From positions 11,470,001 through 11,534,000 of the forward strand of contig OU612072.1 of NCBI GenBank assembly GCA_914767715.1: 64,000 bases of DNA, in the 5' to 3' direction. Shown here piece by piece: positions 12,529 through 23,933 of the stretch (the first letter of the stretch is position 1; every line of letters starts with the position of its first letter). A model generated the notes under the pieces. That model saw only the letters and a list, made by a program, of their open reading frames with translations. It did not search any database and was not told the origin of the DNA. The stretch comes from Membranipora membranacea (Eukaryota > Bryozoa > Gymnolaemata > Cheilostomatida > Membraniporidae). A program made the translations under genes and the position numbers.

Positions 12529-12939
12529 CTTGATATGCCTCAAATTATTTATTTTGGCTACAAAAGACAGTGTTCTTTTCCATTGAAAGTTTTCATGATC
12601 TTATTCCATTATATCTTATAACCACAAATGATTAGGAAAGTTCACTGAATCCTTGCCTCTCCCTCTATGTAATCACCGCTATGACTGGCCCAGAAATTTT
12701 TTACAAGAAATGCCCCAAATTTTCTCTTAGTTTTCAACCAAAACAATAAGGCCTCCTTTCGAGACGGTTTTAACTTCTGTTATATATATATTGTGGTGGA
12801 ATTTAAGAATTTTGTTAAATTTTATATTTTTATTACAAAATTACGTATTATGATATCTCCTTGGTCATATTTTGAATGACTTATGATGTTGTTTCATTAA
12901 GTCATCTTATTTGACAGCAGTTGCTGACACAATGTGCAT

Positions 12940-13110
12940 TCAGGGATTCCCACTTTGTTGCTATTGGTAGAAATCTACCTTACAATTTGTCTTGCAGTTT
13001 CCTGTTTACTCAGTTTTTATTGGTGGAAATCACCATTGCAACTTGTCTCGCTATTTCCTGTTTAGGGGTTTTCATACATCCCCACGTTCCTATTGGTTGA
13101 AATCTGCATT
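12940..13110 (+). repeat. Three degenerate copies of an approximately 60-bp unit
   Basis: Repeats of ctattggt(a/g/t)gaaatct...cttgtc...tttcctgttta lie near 12,960, 13,018 and 13,090. The third copy is shortened. Confidence 0.5.
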
Positions 13111-13896
13111 TCGTTGTACTAGTGTGTTATCAACAACCATTTTCTTACTATTAATACCAGAACTCGCTGGGTTTTAGGGAGAGCTAGTCTGATATCAGTC
13201 ATACACTTATATAATGTTCTTGAAGAATATCAAATATAAGGAGATATCATTCTAACACCTGTTTGGACTGCTGATAATCTCGTGGGATAAATAATAATAC
13301 ATCGTCATAATTAAAAATTACAACATGGATAGTCACAGGCTGATCAAAGGACTTTGGTGATATAAAACGGGTACATAATCACACAAACAGTTTAAATCTT
13401 TCCACTTCAATATACTTTTATTGTCAATCTACAATCATCTTTAGGAGTGTTTTTTCATGCAGTGACAGAACAATAAATTAAACAATAAGGAAGAGCGGAA
13501 AAAAATAAATAAGGAAAATTGTTGCCTCCTCATGTAATATTTTGCCAAAGTCCATACTATGCTCTACTATTGATGTAAAATAGTTCAACATCTTTTACTA
13601 TCTCTCAACTTTCATTTTCATGGTCAATCCAAAATTTTATATTGTTAAATGTTATAAACATGATTTGAATTGTCTCATTGTGTTAATTCTTTGCTTTTGT
13701 TCTTTTCATGGCATTATTTTTTTAAACATTACGTTGAGAAAAATCGAATATTGTTGCGACGACTTAACGACTACAAAAGGAAAAAAAATTGTCTGGCATA
13801 TATTTCTGAATTTGTTATGCAATATATTTCCAGTGAAAAGATCAAAGCAACTTTTGGTAAAGATTATGTATAGTGTTAGAAATTGTCCCCTCTACA

Positions 13897-14470
13897 GTTA
13901 CACACACTACACACATGTTCAAGTATTACACACATTTCACACGTACACATATTACACCCTTCTCACAGGTACACATATTACGCACAAATCAGGAATGTAC
14001 ACAAATTTCACATACTTCAAAACATACACATATAACATCTGTTACACACATTTCACACATTAATATATTATTCAGGTTGACAAATTACACGCATAAACAC
14101 ATTTCACATATTAACCATGTAAACACATTACACATACAGTCATTCATATATTACACACATATCACATGTACACACATTACACATATTGGTCATGTACACA
14201 CATTACACATATTGCACACATTATACTTATTACTCACATAACATACATGCACATACTACATCGATACACGTAATATATCACATATCAAACATGTACACAC
14301 ATTTCAAAAATTACATGTGTACACATATTACACACATTTCATGCATACACAAAGCACACATCTCACCGGAACACATATTACACACATACACACATTACAC
14401 ATATAACAAACATTATACATATTACACACATCTCACAGGTACACATATAACACATGTAAACACATGTATT
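13897..14470 (+). repeat. Degenerate ACACATTAC-type satellite
   Basis: Irregular runs of acacat, attacac and tttcacac with an 8-10-bp texture. Overlapping Thr/His/Ile-rich ORFs here come from the repeat. Confidence 0.85.
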
Positions 14471-15254
14471 GCGAAGGCTATTTTGCATTCCGTGTGTATG
14501 ACGCAGTGTATTGTTTTGCTGATTTACTGGTAAACCTGTGGAAAGGTAAAATGAATTAATAATATGTGTAAGAGAGAAAAACGAATGAGCGAATGAGTAT
14601 GCTACGGGAAATAGCTGGTGTGATGCTGACAAGCATCAAACAATGAAAAACTCTCTTGTTATAATTAATTTCTCAATTGAATGAACGGTTATGCCATTAA
14701 CCAAAGGAAAAATGTACATGATTCTAAATAGTACACGAAGAAAAACTCACACATTATGAGCGGATATAATAGCGCTTCAATAAAATAATTATGAGCATAG
14801 GTGACTAGTCCTGTGTACATCAACTGTAAATAATAATTGATTATGAGGACATGTTTATACATTGACAAGTTGCACACTACACACGAAGGAATGAATGTAA
14901 GGGATAACAATTCAACAACATAAGGAATATGAGATTTGTGTTTTGTTGTGTGTATGCACTGTAAAAAGAGTTGTAGAAAAATACACTTACAGGTTAACTG
15001 AGTGCTCTTAGCTGTGATGTAAACAGTACGCAAACTCGATGACTAGTGAATATTATGATTTCTGTCGCAGATAGGTATGGTCTGCGTGACAAGATAAGAG
15101 GACTGCATTCTATTGTTAGAAATGTCAGATCAAGGGCTTATAGTCCATTTATAGAGTATTTAAATTGTATTATCTGCTAAAAATAGCAACAGTAATGTCC
15201 CTAGCACAAACTACAACACCGTTTACCGACCCCTAACGCCAGCGCTATCTACCA

Positions 15255-15412
15255 TCGTTACAACACATATTACACATATTACACATTGTCATACGTTCCA
15301 CACATATACAGAACACACACATCTCACATGTACACATATTACACACACACTGATCACAAATATTGGACACATTGTACTTATTACACACATTTCACACCAT
15401 CACATATTACAC
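15255..15412 (+). repeat. Second block of the ACACATTAC satellite
   Basis: The same satellite as at 13,897-14,470 resumes after about 785 bp of unrelated sequence. This suggests the array was split by an insertion, though I found no terminal repeats for the insert. Confidence 0.75.
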
Positions 15413-16035
15413 ATTATTGTTTTAAGACAACTGTTGGTCTGAGACTGAAAGTAGCGAAAGCTTAATTGCTACAATTTCTGCTCACCCACTGTATACCAGC
15501 AGTTAAGGATCGAAGGTGATGAGAAATGAATTGGATTAGATATCTAAAAAGTTCTGAGAAAATGATGAAAATGATGGCAGAGAGTAGTGTTCACATAAAT
15601 ATTGAGACGGGGGCATATACAAAGAACAGTAATTATCTGAGATAAAGTATTCAGCAGCCTTCATGCATGGTTTTTGTAGAGTGATAACAAAAAACTGTGA
15701 TCATTTTACACAGGCAGTGCAGCATCATAAACCAGTGAACTAATTGTGAGTTTGTATTGAGTCAAAGTTGAGATAAGCAGTTTCAGTGCTATATAATCAT
15801 TATGTTATTATCAGAAGCAACAGACCGAAAGAATCTCGTCAGCATAGCAATTCAATGTTTGAATATTGAAAATAAACCCAGCTACCATTAAATGATCATT
15901 AAACTGCATGCATAAAGCTTTGTAACTATGAGTGTTCTTCACACGCAGGATATCTCAGGTCAATACCAGCAACACTAGATGAAATCATCTGTTATGTCCT
16001 ACATCTATATGTATAGCCATCAAGAAATATCCCAC

Positions 16036-16066
16036 ATACATACATACAAACATACATACATACATT
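16036..16066 (+). repeat. CATA microsatellite
   Basis: A short tetranucleotide run (catacatacatacaaacatac and onward) downstream of gene A1. Confidence 0.85.
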
Positions 16067-16208
16067 CTGATAGGTTTGATCAATTGTTTGGATTTCTTAT
16101 ATGAAATTTTATTCAGTTATATATGTAATATAATATGGAAAAAGAAAGATCAGTCTTGTCGTAAAATCATAGCCATATAATTCTCATCATCATCATTGTG
16201 TAGAGTTT

Positions 16209-17142
16209 CTATTCATGTGGTGATGGGCATAAGTAGCATTTGCAAATTTGTACAGCGTTCTCATATCTGTATTTCCAGCAGCCTTTCTCTAGGATACAGA
16301 AGCCGTAGCATTGGTTGATTCCATTTGGATTCTTGAATGGCCTGACATAGTGCACATCACCTGCAGAAGCAACTGTAAAAAAAAATGAAAAACAATTCTA
16401 ACTATTAATATCGTAACCAATGATATTAACTGAACTGTGTTGACTGTTGACAATGACAATTGTTTAATATAATTATGTTTTTGATATTTTACGTTTAGTA
16501 AGGTTTCTTGGTATGGCAGTGGCGTATATTAGCAATCACGGACCACAGATATCCGTGAATCAAAATCCTTGATTACGTTGATTAAGTTGTGCAAGCCAGG
16601 CTGAATAGCTCAGTGTGTAGAGCGTCTGCCTGGTATTCACTGTTTACTAGGAATGTTTTGTGTTCGAATCCCAACAATGTCTGATTTTTTTTCAAATGGA
16701 TGCTTTATAACTGGAGCATTTTTAATTTTCCCTAGGGGGGATGTCTTATAAGTGAGGAATTACGATACATACAGAGTTTGACCTTGAGCTGGACAAGCCA
16801 ATCAAAAGCCCGGTGTATTGACACACCCACACCCTCCCCACCACGCCTACGGCGTGTGGATCGGGCTGCGCCCGATCATTATGCTCATCTCTAAAAAGTC
16901 AGTAAGTGAAATTTTTTGGAATATACGCCCCTGGGGTATGGATTATTATGATAAAGTTACGTCAGATTTTTGACATGAGCTACAAACACTATCCAGTAAA
17001 AGGAGGTGTATTGGAAGGAAGTTTGATTCAGAATGTTGAGTGATGTTTTCTGATTGAGTGCTGTAAATGGACAATACAACTTACAGCTAGCAAGAGTAGC
17101 CAGAAGAGCAAAGACAGCTAGTAGACAGACAGTAAACTTCAT
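16209..17142 (-). CDS. Class A secreted six-cysteine peptide A1
   Basis: Coding exons are 17085-17142 (58 nt) and 16209-16372 (164 nt), giving 73 residues. Exon 1 encodes a signal peptide starting MKFTVCLLAVFALLATLAS. The phase-1 intron splits the next codon and cleavage probably follows Ala-Ser-Ala. The mature part of about 50 residues has spacing C-x3-C-x5-C-x11-C-x-C-x2-C and ends PSPHE. A 5'UTR acceptor lies at 17155/17156. The UTR exon donor is at 17396/17397, and a TATA box at 17455-17462. The mature peptide is identical in A2-A5 although codons differ. The gene is divergent to B1. The family is not one I can name. Secretion and the disulfide-rich scaffold suggest an antimicrobial or venom-like peptide. 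A 417-bp transposon lies in the coding intron. Confidence 0.85.
16599..16690 (+). other. tRNA-like (pol III promoter-like) segment, probably non-functional
   Basis: A box-A-like tagctcagtgtgtagagcg is followed by a box-B-like gtgttcgaatccc and then a T run. The acceptor-stem ends do not pair and the anticodon-arm region is enlarged. I read it as tRNA-derived (SINE-like) material inside the hAT-like element. Confidence 0.5.
16841..16877. repeat. Two adjacent GC-rich hairpins
   Basis: cacgcc-tac-ggcgtg (16842-16856) is followed directly by gatcgggc-tgc-gcccgatc (16859-16877). These are 6-bp and 8-bp perfect stems with 3-nt loops, in otherwise AT-rich DNA. Confidence 0.85.
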
Positions 17143-17396
17143 CTTTCAGTTTAGTCTGAAAAAATACAATTGCAATAAATTAGAAGGAAGCTAGTAGAAT
17201 GTAGTAATTTATGAGCTAGTATGCAAAATGTAAATATTCAAAGCTGACAGGATTAAATCATCAAATACATGATTGCCCAAGACAAATCTCGCAATATCTC
17301 ACAATATCTCACAAAGTCTCACAACATATATTTCAGTAGACACTGTACGGATAAAGCTGTCAAAGATGGAAGATTAAACTACTTACTGTGAGAGTG

Positions 17397-17560
17397 GAGA
17401 ACCTTCTCGGATGTTCACAAAGTAGTTGAATGTCCCTCACTTGAAATGAAGAGGTTTATATACCTTTTAGCAAGCCGGACATTTGGCCATGTCAAGGAAA
17501 AGGAAACTCTTAAATCATCCTTTATTGGCCTAAAATTTTAATCAAGTGGATACCGTGCTA
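17397..17560 (-). promoter_or_regulatory. Class A promoter and 5'UTR exon of A1
   Basis: Read on the - strand: an upstream block with tttccttttccttgacatg, then ggtatataaacctc (TATA 17462-17455), then catttcaagtgagggacatt around the likely start site, then the donor at 17397/17396. The same modules recur before A2, A3, A4 and A5 and, modified, before C1 and C2. Confidence 0.75.
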
Positions 17561-18660
17561 GGCTAAAACTATACAAATTTTTATAAATGTTTTTTTTAAA
17601 GGTAAATTTTTGTTGGCAAATCAATCCTGAATGTCACTCTCATGATTACGGCTCTAGTTATGACAGAATGGGGAAAAGGTTTCCCTGTAACCTGAACACA
17701 CTGTGTATATTTTGTATTTGGCAAAGTCAACCAAAACAACCTCCCTCAGACCTGATCACTGGAAAACCAGGAACTATGACATTGCATTTATCCGGTAATG
17801 TTTTGTAATTATTGGAAAGGACTGCAGAGAACGAACCATGAAATGGATTTGCCAACACCAACGTTATTCGAGGAAATAGGTGAGTTTTGGCTCAGGAATT
17901 GCGATATTAGAAAAGCATAAGAACAGCTTTCTGGTAATTTGATAATGCATTATTTAAGTGGTAATCATTTTCCTAAGAATTAAGGTTAAAATATAAGATC
18001 ATTGATATTGTTTAATGATTACACATAAAGTGAGGGCTGGGTGCCATATGGAGCATCTCTAGCAATTAAATGAATCAGTCACATTTCCACATAGCTGGGC
18101 CATATTCAGAGTAATCAGTCACAATTGAGGAAACAGGGAGGTCGTCTTCGAATAAATATTGCAAGAGAGTTTTTTGGAATCGATCGATCTAAAACTAAAT
18201 CATAAAAAGTTTACAATTGGTAGACTGTAGCACTACTCAAATATTGGACCAATAAACTTGAGGAAATTCATTCCTTAATCCATACCTGTGCTTGTAGGGG
18301 ACAGATGTTCCCCATAGTCCATAGGCCTAAAGTTACTTGATGCCAAAACATGATGACAGTCCTTCATGTTTACTGACTAATAGTTGAGAATGCATTTTTA
18401 TCATCATGAAGCTCTAACAAAGTTTGAGGAAAACATGTTGTTTGTAGATACACAGATAAAGCGCCAAGTCATGCAGACTTTAATCATCAAGTTTTGAGAA
18501 AACACTAAATTAAATCAATTAATACAATACTAAAGGAAATTCTGGTCAATTGCCAAAACTATTTTTGATCTGTGAGAAACAATAAATCATAGTGGTCAGA
18601 GGTGAATCTTGTGTAACAATCGCATTGGTGACTTAGCATATTCAGCATATTCAGCATAAG

Positions 18661-18734
18661 TATTTAAAGCAACACACAGGGCAACTAAATCATCCGTTTG
18701 TGAAAGTCTCACCAAGATTACCAATTCCAGTTCA
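18661..18734 (+). promoter_or_regulatory. Class B promoter and 5'UTR exon of B1
   Basis: A TATA variant tatttaaa lies at 18661-18668. A UTR exon follows, with caagattaccaattcc and the donor gtgagtatcc at 18735. The same caagattacc plus gtgagtatcc arrangement is present in B3 and similar in B4-B6. tgacttagca lies about 30 bp upstream of the TATA. Confidence 0.65.
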
Positions 18735-18891
18735 GTGAGTATCCAGAAACTACTATTGACGCTTGTCATACTTTTTAAGTCATTTGCAATCTTTAAATGC
18801 ACATTCAAAGAAAACTGGAAATTTATTTTTACTACATTAAACATCAAACTTTTTATGATTTACAGGTTGTAAGAAATACTAAGAAGTGAAA

Positions 18892-19557
18892 ATGAAGTTT
18901 GCAGTTTATCTATTTGCTGTATTTGCACTCCTAGCTGCTATGGCTCAACGTAAGTTGAATAATTTAGTATTTAAATGACGAAACCATGATGTTTAGCTGG
19001 TTAAACTAGTAACATGACTGTATTCTCATGGAAACTGCTGCGTGGCTACATCTACTATGGTCCTTAAGGTTTTTTCTGTTGTATTTTCAGTTCTTCAATT
19101 AGTTTCTTCTTGGCTGAGGCCTTCTTCTATAGGAAAACATGACACTCAAAGCCTAGATGATTACTGTGATCAGCTGAATCATACTTTCAGGCACTCTGAC
19201 CATTATACTATTAACATTATTGCAATCTGAAATATTATCACCGTTTACAATTTAATATTGTTTTGTTTTTGTGTGAGTGATGTTGTTCGCTCATACCGAT
19301 TATTTTGTCTTTTTCAAGCTTGAGCCCTGCAATTCAACCAAATGAGTTTGTTTGATAACAACATTTTATACCTTTATGATGCTTGTATTCTTCTTTTAGA
19401 TGCTGAGGCAAGGTATGTGTTTCCAAACACATCCCTCCCTTCTTGTCCTCCCTATAATCCCCACTGCAATCCCTGCGAATACAGATGTATTGTAAACAGA
19501 CAGTGTACTCAATGGAACCAAGACGCCAAACATTGCTTCTGTGACGGCTGTCACTAA
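18892..19557 (+). CDS. Class B secreted eight-cysteine peptide B1
   Basis: Coding exons are 18892-18949 and 19400-19557, giving 71 residues. The 5'UTR acceptor is at 18865/18866, and the polyA signal AATAAA at 19672-19677. The signal peptide starts MKFAVYLFAVFALLAAMAQ. The junction codon reads His. The mature part begins near AEARYVFPNTSLPSC. It has eight cysteines spaced C-x6-C-x2-C-x3-C-x5-C-x9-C-x-C-x2-C and ends DGCH. This order (two leading Cys, CxxxC, single C, CxC, then C two residues on) is that of 8-Cys CS-alpha-beta defensins such as drosomycin. Loop lengths differ, so the fold is inference. The last six cysteines match the class A core. B1 is divergent from A1. Its near-identical paralogue is B2, with one mature change (Asn to Tyr). 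Confidence 0.87.
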
Positions 19558-20534
19558 CCTGCATTCAACTGTGAAAAAGATTGATTTTTGATGATGGAAT
19601 GTACTATGGACCACTTTGAACTTCCTATTCGCCTTTATATATTTGATTGTTCTAATTTAATTTTTGATTGAAATAAAATGATATTAAACTGCATATTGTG
19701 TCTAGATGTGATTTCCAAAAGTACTGAATGCAAGTCCAACACAAAATCAGTAGCATTTCATTATCAACACAGTCTGTCCAACAATAGAGGCATTCTATTG
19801 TCAACCACCGCCAAACCAACTGTCATTGATATTTCATTTGCGATGGGACAACACGACAACTAGCAACCCAGGGAAATACTTGTACTTAAAGTATGTAAGG
19901 GCAAAGTAACAGCTAATCGTGATGTCGTTCTCACCTTTATAAGAATGCAAGACGTCAAAAGTCATTATTGCAATCATCAATCAGGCACAATTTTCCGAAC
20001 GACACCTTATTGTTATACCTAGGCCAGTTTCTAGTTACCAGTGAGTAAACAGTAGTCATTTTCTGCAGACACAACAAGTCACCTAAAGTCATGCTAGGCC
20101 AATCGTTTACATTCAGCAGCACTAAAAACCGAATATCGGCTAAAATCTTGATTAGTGAAAATATTGCTGATCGTTCTTTGTGTTTTTGATTGCATTCTGA
20201 TGTGCTATAGGTAATAACCGTTGTAACTAATATAATATGTATGGGGGAGTTTGTGCACTCATAATTAAATATAATTGTGCAAGGATTTATGATTGCCAAA
20301 CACTGTACTGAACATTAATTTTTTTGCCAATTATTAGCTTTTTCCACCTCAAGGTTGACGCGATGGCAGTAGTTTGAAATTCTCATCTCGCAGACCATCA
20401 ACCCACGCTTACTCACTATAAATTATGGTTACCAACCTAAATTCCATAATCATCGTGTTGCCTACACTGTGTAAAGCTATAAATTGTACTGGAATTGTTT
20501 TCCGCCTGCAGGTTAGCCTTGTGACATAATTTAG

Positions 20535-20740
20535 GAGCAGGGGGTGGCTCAGTTGGTAAGGGGGCCTGACTGCTTATATGGAAGTGTTAGAGGTCTTGAG
20601 TTTGAATCCCGCTGCAGTCTACTGACTACATGCCTCAATTGATGATCTGTCTGCAAACCCAGAGTAATTTGGTGCCGAATATTGAGGCCGCGCCCTTAAG
20701 GTCATGCCTCGCCTACCCCCCCCCTCAGAGACACAGAATA
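20535..20740 (+). mobile_element. tRNA-derived SINE-like element (copy in block 1)
   Basis: Box-A-like tggctcagttggtaaggggg and box-B-like gagtttgaatccc lie about 45 bp apart. An unrelated body and a C-rich stretch follow, then agaataaag. The same element is at 30,668-30,876 as part of the segmental duplication, so it predates that event. Confidence 0.6.
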
Positions 20741-21654
20741 AAGGTAACAACAAAATGATCACAGCTTCCTCTGACATTCCAAGACCCACAGATCAGCCAT
20801 CAATGGATATTTAATATTTTTGCAGAGCATTGTGTATTCTTAGACTATCAATCATCATCTATCCACTTCTCATCATAATTTGATAAGTAAATTCATTTCT
20901 TGCATGATTAAAGTCGAAGTGAGTTTACATCAAAGGTTTACAAGTAACTACCCTAAACTTTACACAAATCTTAGATCTGTTGCGAAGAAAGATTCTGGTA
21001 AAAAAAACCTCATTTTGGAGAAAATTCTTCTTAGAATCTTCTTTGGTGAAGGGTTGTGGCTAATATTCAATTAATACATAAATGGTGGGTTACTTTACAA
21101 ACTGAATCACTCAAAATCAAGAAACGTGAAATAAGATTGCAGAAATCTTGAGATTTTAAACTCCTATGGCTTAAACTTGTTTGATAGTATTGATAAGGAA
21201 ACATCTGTGTCTCCTTAATTTTGATTGATATCTCTAAACTTAGCACAAAGAGGATGTGTTTGATGGTTAAATGAATTAGGGGTGTACAAATGTCCTGTCT
21301 GTTGGAAGAAAGGTACCATATAGTACCCAACCCTCAGGTAAATTAAACATAATCAAAAAATCGGCATATTTGACATTTGACAATGACTTTGAACTATGCT
21401 TGTTATCAATCTATGATTCAACTTTTTCCTCAAGTAGCATTTTTGTGGACAGTTACCTTGCTCAGTGTTATGTGGTCATTTCAAATTATTTGAAAAAATT
21501 AACATATAAATCACTGATTTGCACAGTCATATTTCCCTGACAAGGTGTGTATATACAAGGAAACAATTTGCCTATTCCTCATCGACAGGAGCCATTCTCA
21601 TGCTGTAGCACGAATGATTGATTTACCTTAACAAATATATCGCACCATAAATAG

Positions 21655-21888
21655 TCTAGCACAATATCAATTTGATCAAAATCACTTTTCCTTGCAGGTC
21701 TGGCTGTCGGGCTTTCAGCTATATTAACCTCAGCAGTTCAAGTGAGGGACATTCATCTACTTTGTACTGAACTTTACTGTACAACATGGTCATCATCCTA
21801 GACAAAGTCTGCTAGAAACACAGATATGATAATAATGTAGAAATATGCAAATGCTACTTATATCCATCACCACATGATCTCTAGATGT
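21655..21888 (+). pseudogene. Class A/C relic: promoter fused directly to the end of exon 2
   Basis: The class A promoter is recognisable (atatcaatttgatcaaaat, ttttccttgcaggtctggct, ttcaagtgagggacattcat), but the TATA box is mutated to ctatatta. About 25 bp further on the sequence passes straight into the cysteine-coding 3' half of exon 2 (about 21,795-21,875: tgcaaatgctactta, ccatcaccacatga). The signal-peptide exon, both introns and the first cysteines are gone. A TAG replaces the conserved Trp codon after the third core cysteine. Confidence 0.8.
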
Positions 21889-22064
21889 ATACACTATTTA
21901 GCCTTTCCCTTGATTTTATTCCTATAAATTTTTATTACTTTTCATCACAAGCATTTTTTCAAATTTTTCATTATAACAAAATTTAAAACAAAGCCACATT
22001 GTAAAATAACAAACAAAATTGCAAATGATTATACAAAATTTAATTATAGTTATGGGACACTCAC

Positions 22065-22150
22065 TTTCTAGAATCGGTAATCTTGCTGAGAAACTCCCAA
22101 ACTAATGATTCGTCTTCCCTTTGCGAGGCTTTTTATACTTATTCTTCACA
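22065..22150 (-). promoter_or_regulatory. Orphan class B promoter and UTR exon with no gene
   Basis: On the - strand: gtataaaaag near 22,137-22,128, a UTR exon containing caagattaccgattctagaa, and a donor gtgagtgtcc near 22,070. The typical upstream element catgacttagca lies at 22,361-22,372. No signal-peptide or mature exon follows. It faces the class A relic, so a former convergent A-B pair has lost most of its coding DNA. Confidence 0.7.
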
Positions 22151-22809
22151 GGTAACTATGTATGTTAAGTTGCAGGAGCAAGTATTACTCAACATTTACC
22201 TCCTGATACTTTGATTGATTGTTTCCTTGACCATACAAGTAAGAATCTGAATTTGCCAATAGATTGACAACTATTTCCTTTAATGGTTGATTGGGTTGGG
22301 TAAATAAACTGAGACAATTAATCACTATTTTCTTTCGCATAAATTGTTGATTAAAATCTTCATGACTTAGCATTTTGTATGCAAATTGCAAGCCTACATA
22401 GATATTATGTTCACAAAAGGCTTTTGATTATTTAAACAAGCCATATCCCTCAGTTTCTCCAATAAGAAATGATAAAGATGAATATCCTGTGTAAAGCTAT
22501 ACAATAAGATGGAACTCTGATTCACTACTCCTACGATTAGGAAACAGTGATTTCTACCTTCTCTGAAACCCAAAGATTCTGAGTAGAGCCCCTGGAAAAG
22601 AATCACTTTGGTAGCGAAATTTCTTGTCTTCCTAGTCTATTAATCATGTTATCTATCCGATTTTCGGCAGAGGTTTTTCGACAAAATTCCTTTCCGGGCT
22701 CACTAAACTTTAAAAATTGCTAGTGCACTGATCTTTCTGAATTTGGGTAACAGTCTGTGAACTCTATCTAAAATTATGCGCGTCGGTAAAACTGTAAGGG
22801 TACTGCATT

Positions 22810-23007
22810 CCCTATTTTGTATTGTTTTGTATTGTATTGTATTTTATTTTATTTTATTGTATTTTATTGGATTGTATTGTATTGTATTGTATTGTATTGT
22901 ATTGTATCGTATCGTATTGTATCGTATTGTATTGTATTGTATTGTATTCTATTGCATTGTATTGCATTGTATTGTATTGTATTATATTGTATTGTATTGT
23001 ATTGTAT
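22810..23007 (+). repeat. TATTG pentanucleotide satellite (copy 1, interrupted)
   Basis: About 40 units of tattg with ttttat, tatcg and tatcc variants. All three + frames stay open because the 15-bp period reads Tyr-Cys-Ile-Val-Leu. This is not a gene. Confidence 0.97.
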
Positions 23008-23667
23008 CCTCTGGTTTCATTTCCAATCATCTCTTCAATATATCATTTTATTTTTTCAAAATATACAATCTATTCAATACCAATTATATTATATTATAGT
23101 ATTGTGTTACATAATTAAGGAAAGTAAAAGAAATTACTCTAACTAAACCAAACAGAATAGTCATACAAACAAGTCCATAAAACCTTGTGCATTAAATCAT
23201 ATTGATCTCTCATTTCCTTAGTTGTGGTTGATAACTCTAAACATAGCACATTGAGGATATTTCTGATTCATTGTAGGTTAAATAAATTAGGGGTTTCAAA
23301 ATGCCCTTTTTATTGCTTAAAAGTTACCATGTGGGACCCTAAACTGAATTATGTATAACTCAAAAGTTGGCAGTTGACAATGTTATTTCCTTGACATTGC
23401 AATTTCCACGCATTCGGGGTATATTTATTTTAAATCCGCTAAATCTTTTTCCTCAAGAAACATGTACGAGAAAATGCCTTTCTTATGATATTGTCATTTC
23501 CAATTGTTTCTAAACAGTATAGATAGTATTGATACTTTTCTAAATTGCAAATTCATTATGTTCCCCCGACCAAGAAAATTGAGTAAATTTTAAGTGATTG
23601 GGTAGGCAACATCTAATTGAATGAAGGATTATTCAAGTCTTTCCTTTATAACTGTCAGGCTAACAGG

Positions 23668-23743
23668 TATAAAAACTTCTGCATTTCAATCTAGGGACAT
23701 TAAACTACTATGTGAAGATCCGAGAAGAACTTCCACTCTCAAA
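23668..23743 (+). promoter_or_regulatory. Class C promoter and 5'UTR exon of C1; empty retrotransposon site
   Basis: TATA tataaaaa at 23668-23675, ctgcatttcaatctagggac near the start site, and donor caaa|gtgata at 23743/23744. The stretch from about 23,701 to 23,745 is the uninterrupted version of the 45 bp that flank the retrotransposon in block 2. Confidence 0.75.
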
Positions 23744-23933
23744 GTGATAAAATAAATTCTTTCTCTAGGTCTGTTCTGACTGCTTAACCAACAATGCAAT
23801 GTTACAGCGTTGCACTGGTGTATTTTAGTTGATTGAAGGGCTACATTATTTCCATTTTTCATTTCACCTTCAAACCCATTGATATGTCAATAGTTTGTTT
23901 ATATTTCAATTGTACGTTTTTCAGACTAAGGAA

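Larger units (their letters stand above)
16517..16933. mobile_element. hAT-like non-autonomous element in the A1 intron
   Basis: Ends are CAGTGGCGTATATT and AATATACGCCCCTG, inverted with one mismatch and typical of hAT termini. Flanking 8-mers tggtatgg (16509-16516) and gggtatgg (16934-16941) look like an 8-bp target duplication with one change. The A2 intron has the uninterrupted site (ttcttggaatggattatt near 26,811). Inside are a tRNA-like segment and two adjacent GC-rich hairpins. Confidence 0.85.

Noticed and set aside
13620-14533. Thr/His/Ile/Tyr-rich ORFs of 115-147 codons
   Set aside because: They lie in the ACACATTAC satellite.
16599-16690. Functional tRNA gene
   Set aside because: Acceptor ends do not pair and the arm lengths are wrong.
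17430-17446. NF-kappa-B-like site (gggacattc) near class A start sites
   Set aside because: The match to GGGRNNYYCC is incomplete and the position downstream of TATA is atypical; it is kept only as part of the conserved start-site module.
18596-18847. 83-codon minus-strand ORF, protein identical at 28,718-28,969
   Set aside because: It is antisense to the B1/B2 promoter and UTR; conservation is explained by near-identical DNA, and it has no recognisable features.
22776-23146. Three overlapping ORFs rich in Tyr-Cys-Ile-Val-Leu (and their counterparts at 32,888-33,325)
   Set aside because: They are translations of the TATTG satellite; all frames are open because of its period.
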